Shown in pieces: positions 61,549 through 64,000 of a stretch of DNA of 64,000 bases. A program made the translations under genes and the position numbers. Position 1 is the first letter of the stretch. Each line of letters begins with the position of its first letter. The stretch is from assembly GCF_001613935.1 (NCBI RefSeq), contig NZ_LQCI01000001.1, positions 1-64,000 on the forward strand, in the 5' to 3' direction. The stretch comes from Amycolatopsis regifaucium (GTDB lineage Bacteria > Actinomycetota > Actinomycetes > Mycobacteriales > Pseudonocardiaceae). The notes under the pieces are model-generated. The model was given only the letters and a program-made list of their open reading frames with translations. It did not search any database and was not told where the DNA came from.

Positions 61549-62109
61549 TCAGGCGACGACGTCGGTCACGGCGCGGCGCAGGGTGGCGCGGACGGTCTCG
61601 GCGTCGTCGAGGTTCCCGCCGTGCAGCGCCCCGTCACGAAGGAGGACGAGGGTGCGGGCGGCGTGCTCGGGGTCGGCATGGCCCGCGTCCCGCGCCAGGT
61701 CACGAAGCGCGCCGAAGAACCACTCCCGGTGGTCGTCGATGACCCGGCGGACCTGGTGTTCGGGGTCGGGGTATTCGGCGGCGGCGTTGAGGAACGGGCA
61801 GCCGCGGAAGTCGTCGTCGAGGGTCCGGTCGCCGATGATGCCCAGTGCGGCGAGCAGCGCTTCACGCGCGGGCTTCCCACGGGTCGCCGCGCCGACGCCC
61901 TCGCGGATCCGCTCGCTCGTGGTGCTCAGGTAGGCGGCGACGAGATCGTCCTTGGTGGGGTAGTGGCGGTAGAACGTCGCCCTGGTGACGGCCGCCTCGG
62001 AGACCAGGCGTTCCACTCCGACGGCGTGGATTCCTTCGGCGTAGAACAGCCGTGACGCGGTCTCGAGCAGCCGGATCTTCGGGTGTGTTCCCCGGTCGGC
62101 GGTCGGCAT
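61549..62109 (-). CDS. TetR-family regulator
   Basis: 186 residues. Helix-turn-helix VERLVSEAAVTRATFYRHYP at about residues 33-52, with a C-terminal domain of the TetR_C_6/tetR type (FLNAAAEYPDPEHQVRRVID). It is divergent from the alpha/beta hydrolase at 62236 and probably represses it. Related dyads lie between the two genes. Confidence 0.9.
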   Translation of the reverse strand: MPTADRGTHPKIRLLETASRLFYAEGIHAVGVERLVSEAAVTRATFYRHYPTKDDLVAAYLSTTSERIREGVGAATRGKPAREALLAALGIIGDRTLDDDFRGCPFLNAAAEYPDPEHQVRRVIDDHREWFFGALRDLARDAGHADPEHAARTLVLLRDGALHGGNLDDAETVRATLRRAVTDVVA

Positions 62110-62192
62110 CCCCCGATCTTAGAGAAAGAACGGTCATTCCGCCACGTTGGCTACGTCACCTTGCGGAAGGCGGCCGGGGCGAGCATTGTTCA

Positions 62193-62216
62193 GGGAGAAA
62201 GACCGATCGTTCTCCC
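62193..62216. promoter_or_regulatory. Candidate TetR operator upstream of the alpha/beta hydrolase
   Basis: GGGAGAA (62193-62199) and TTCTCCC (62210-62216) form a perfect inverted repeat with a ten-base gap; the centre reads AGACCGATCG. A similar AGAAAGAACGGTCATTC stretch starts at 62122, next to the tetR start, so the repressor may hold two sites. Confidence 0.6.
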
Positions 62217-62235
62217 TAGCTCTGAAGGAGCACTC

Positions 62236-62940
62236 ATGAGCACCCAGAAGCCCACCATCGTCCTGGTCCACGGTGCTTTCGCCGACTCGTCCAGCTGGAA
62301 CGGCGTGGTTTCGAAGCTGCGGGAGGAGGGCTATCCGGTGCTGGCGGCGCCGAACCCGCTGCGCGGAATCGAGTCCGACGCGGACTACGTCTCCGATTTC
62401 GTCAACGGCGTGTCCGGTCCGGTGGTACTGGCCGGGCATTCCTACGGCGGCGTGGTGATCAGCCGCGCGGCGGCCACCGCGCCGAACGTGAAGGCGCTCG
62501 TCTACATCGCCGCCTTCCAGCCGGAGGCGGGGGAGAGCGTGTTCGAGCTGTCCGGCCGGTTCGAGGGAAGCAAGCTCGGCCCGGACACCACGAACGTCCT
62601 CGCGGCCCAGGGTGAGCTGTCGATCAAGCCCGAGAACTTCTCGGACGTGTTCGCGGCCGACGTCCCCGAGGAGACCGCCGACGTCATGGCGGTCACCCAG
62701 CGTCCGGTCACCGAGCGCGCGCTGGCCACGCCGTTCGACGGCGAGCCCGCGTGGAAGACCCTGCCGTCCTGGGCGCTGATCGCCGAGCGGGACCACGCGA
62801 TCCCCGCCGCCGCGCAGGCGTTCATGAGCGAGCGCGCCGGTTCGGAGGTCAGCCGGGTCGACGCCTCGCACGCGGTTTCGGTTTCGCGGCCGGACGTCGT
62901 CGCCGAGGTCATCCTCGCCGCGGCCGCCAAGGTCGCCTGA
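62236..62940 (+). CDS. Alpha/beta hydrolase (small esterase/lactonase-like)
   Basis: 234 residues from the ATG at 62236, preceded by GAAGGAG. Motifs: IVLVHGAFADSSSWNGV (oxyanion region), nucleophile GHSYGG, acid in AERDHAIP and catalytic His in DASHAVSVSRP. It is close to the EstE/ salicylate-esterase-like group common in actinomycetes. It lacks a signal peptide. TetR control is inferred from the divergent gene and the dyads between them. Confidence 0.9.
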   Translation: MSTQKPTIVLVHGAFADSSSWNGVVSKLREEGYPVLAAPNPLRGIESDADYVSDFVNGVSGPVVLAGHSYGGVVISRAAATAPNVKALVYIAAFQPEAGESVFELSGRFEGSKLGPDTTNVLAAQGELSIKPENFSDVFAADVPEETADVMAVTQRPVTERALATPFDGEPAWKTLPSWALIAERDHAIPAAAQAFMSERAGSEVSRVDASHAVSVSRPDVVAEVILAAAAKVA

Positions 62941-62966
62941 CCTCGGTCGCTTGACAGGTGAATCCT

Positions 62967-63008
62967 CCCCGGAGAGACTGCAAAAACGTTTTTGCATGCT
63001 CTCCGGGG
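62967..63008. promoter_or_regulatory. 42-base LacI-type operator before the flavin reductase gene
   Basis: GCAAAAACGTTTTTGC (62980-62995) is a perfect 16-base palindrome. CCCCGGAGAG (62967-62976) and CTCTCCGGGG (62999-63008) extend it around the same centre, with only the three bases on each side not pairing. It lies 11 bases before the GTG start, overlapping the promoter and ribosome site. The LacI gene that follows is the natural candidate for binding. Confidence 0.75.
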
Positions 63009-63018
63009 GGGGGAACAC

Positions 63019-63663
63019 GTGAAGGTCTTGGTGCTCGATTCGAGCCCGCGTCGTGAAGGCAATTCCTGGGCTCTCGCCCAAGCGCTCGCCAAAGGCGCGG
63101 AGGAGGCGGGTCACGCGATCGACTTCGTCCGCCTCGACGAGTTCGTCGAAGCGCCGCTGGGGGATTGCCGCGGTTGCCGGCTGAGCGACCGTTCCTGCGG
63201 TATCGCGGACGGCTACGAGCGGCTTTTGTTCGACCACGTGCTCCCGGCGGACGCGATCGTGTACGCGACCCCGCTGCACTGGTACGGGATGACGGGACGG
63301 CTCAAGTCCTTCTTCGACCGGCTTTTCTGTTACACGTCAGGCAGTTCGCCGCACACCGCGCGAGTCGTCCCAGGGCTGATGAACAAACGCGCCGCGGTGC
63401 TGATCTCCTGCGAGGAGAGCTATCGCGGCGCGACGCTCGGCCTCGAAGCCCAGTTCCAGGAACTCACCCGGTACCTGCGCCAGGACCTGGCCGGGATCGT
63501 GGTCGGCGTCGGCAACAGCCGGGGCGAGGTGGAACGCGATCCCGCCCGGCCGCTGGAGGCGGCGGCGGATCTCGGCCGTAGGCTGGGCGACGCCCATGTC
63601 ACCGACTATCGGCTGGACACCGACCGGCCGAACCGCGTCTGGGGACCGCCCGTGGAGGCCTGA
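63019..63663 (+). CDS. NADPH-dependent FMN reductase/flavodoxin-fold protein
   Basis: 214 residues from the GTG at 63019, preceded by a G-rich ribosome site. Flavodoxin-like motifs: LVLDSSPRREGNSWALAQAL (FMN phosphate loop), ATPLHWYGMTGRLKSFFDRL (isoalloxazine side). Cysteines in GDCRGCRLSDRSCGI could give redox sensitivity. It overlaps nothing upstream but is directly followed by lacI at the stop. A 42-base dyad covers its promoter. Confidence 0.9.
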   Translation: MKVLVLDSSPRREGNSWALAQALAKGAEEAGHAIDFVRLDEFVEAPLGDCRGCRLSDRSCGIADGYERLLFDHVLPADAIVYATPLHWYGMTGRLKSFFDRLFCYTSGSSPHTARVVPGLMNKRAAVLISCEESYRGATLGLEAQFQELTRYLRQDLAGIVVGVGNSRGEVERDPARPLEAAADLGRRLGDAHVTDYRLDTDRPNRVWGPPVEA

Positions 63664-64000
63664 GTGTCGCCGACCATCCGTGACGTCGCCGCCGCCGCGG
63701 GGGTCTCGATCACGACCGTGTCGCATGTGCTCAGCGGGCAGGGACGGATCTCCGAGGACACGCGGCGGCGGGTCGAGCGGGCGGCGGCCGACCTCGGCTA
63801 CCAGGCCAGCGTCCACGCGCGGCAGCTGGTCACCCGGCGCAGCCGCACCCTGGCGATCCAGCTCGCGAACTCGGTCGACGCGAGCAACGCCTGCGCGCTC
63901 GTGCCCAACTCCGACTACTTCCTCGAAGTGCTCAACGGGGCGGCCGAAGCCGCGTCGAAACGGTCGTATGGTCTGTTGCTCACTCCGTTGGACGCCGACC
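63664..64000 (+). CDS. LacI-family repressor, N-terminal part (runs off the window)
   Basis: Starts at GTG right after the reductase stop (TGAGTG). The 112 visible residues begin SPTIRDVAAAAGVSITTVSH and VLSGQGRISEDTRRRVERA, the canonical LacI DNA-binding head and hinge, then LGYQASVHARQLVTRRSRTLA and the first strand of the periplasmic-binding-like ligand domain. It probably binds the 42-base dyad at 62967-63008. The C-terminus is outside the window. Confidence 0.9.
   Translation, partial: MSPTIRDVAAAAGVSITTVSHVLSGQGRISEDTRRRVERAAADLGYQASVHARQLVTRRSRTLAIQLANSVDASNACALVPNSDYFLEVLNGAAEAASKRSYGLLLTPLDAD

Noticed and set aside
1-64000. CRISPR arrays, tRNA or rRNA genes, complete insertion sequences
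   Set aside because: No regularly spaced direct repeats, cloverleaf sequence or transposase text was found by reading; short dyads are all accounted for as hairpins or operators.

Overview
High-GC actinomycete chromosome segment, most probably a Pseudonocardiaceae member close to Amycolatopsis. This assignment is inference from codon composition, mycothiol-type enzymes, Tat/Sec-exported hydrolases, many TetR/LysR/LacI/MarR/ArsR regulators and GGCC-rich palindromic intergenic repeats; no rRNA, tRNA, CRISPR array, integrase or complete transposon was seen. The window looks like an accessory chromosomal arm: small regulator-target units, exported enzymes and several decaying genes.

Layout. 1-4.8 kb: end of a 13E12-type HNH protein, a multicopper oxidase with a broken frame in its Tat signal plus a small membrane protein, a divergent LysR regulator, and a secreted alpha-lytic-type protease. 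5-12.5 kb: TetR plus SGNH hydrolase, three membrane proteins, and a large exported PA14/beta-propeller/CBM/DUF1080 protein. 12.7-24.5 kb: an AfsR-like NB-ARC/TPR protein without a DNA-binding domain, a methyltransferase pseudogene, a tight cassette of two unknown proteins plus a TPR-CHAT caspase-like protein, two small DUF3592-like proteins, an MFS transporter and a deleted metallo-beta-lactamase-fold gene. 24.5-30 kb: secreted DUF6801-like protein, class III cyclase-domain protein, exported GH109-like oxidoreductase, nitroreductase, trypsin-like protease. 30-34.4 kb: ArsR-MFS pair, arsenic resistance (arsR, arsC, acr3), TetR. 34.5-38.2 kb: three-subunit molybdenum hydroxylase of PaoABC type. 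38.3-46.9 kb: CGNR regulator/HAD dehalogenase pair, then a five-gene SWIM / unknown / vWA / MoxR-AAA / DUF5682 operon. 46.9-64 kb: carotenoid oxygenase and regulators, alpha/beta hydrolases, MarR/DinB pair, SNF2 helicase with SWIM partner, enoyl-CoA hydratase-like protein, DUF885 remnant, GH2 glycosidase with LamG, acyl-CoA ligase, TetR/hydrolase pair, flavin reductase and the start of a LacI regulator.

How genes work together. Many units are a regulator beside its probable target with a visible dyad between them (TetR/hydrolase at 49.8 kb, MarR/DinB at 51.4 kb, ArsR/MFS at 30.1 kb, LacI/flavin reductase at 63 kb). Two multi-gene cassettes stand out as possible NTP- or protease-driven signalling or conflict systems: the TPR-CHAT cassette (15.7-21.1 kb) and the MoxR-vWA-DUF5682 operon (39.7-46.9 kb). 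A short element with core ACTTTCGT lies upstream of three separate exported-enzyme genes. Four gene frames (multicopper oxidase, methyltransferase, MBL-fold, DUF885) are broken, so the region is undergoing gene decay or carries a few assembly errors.
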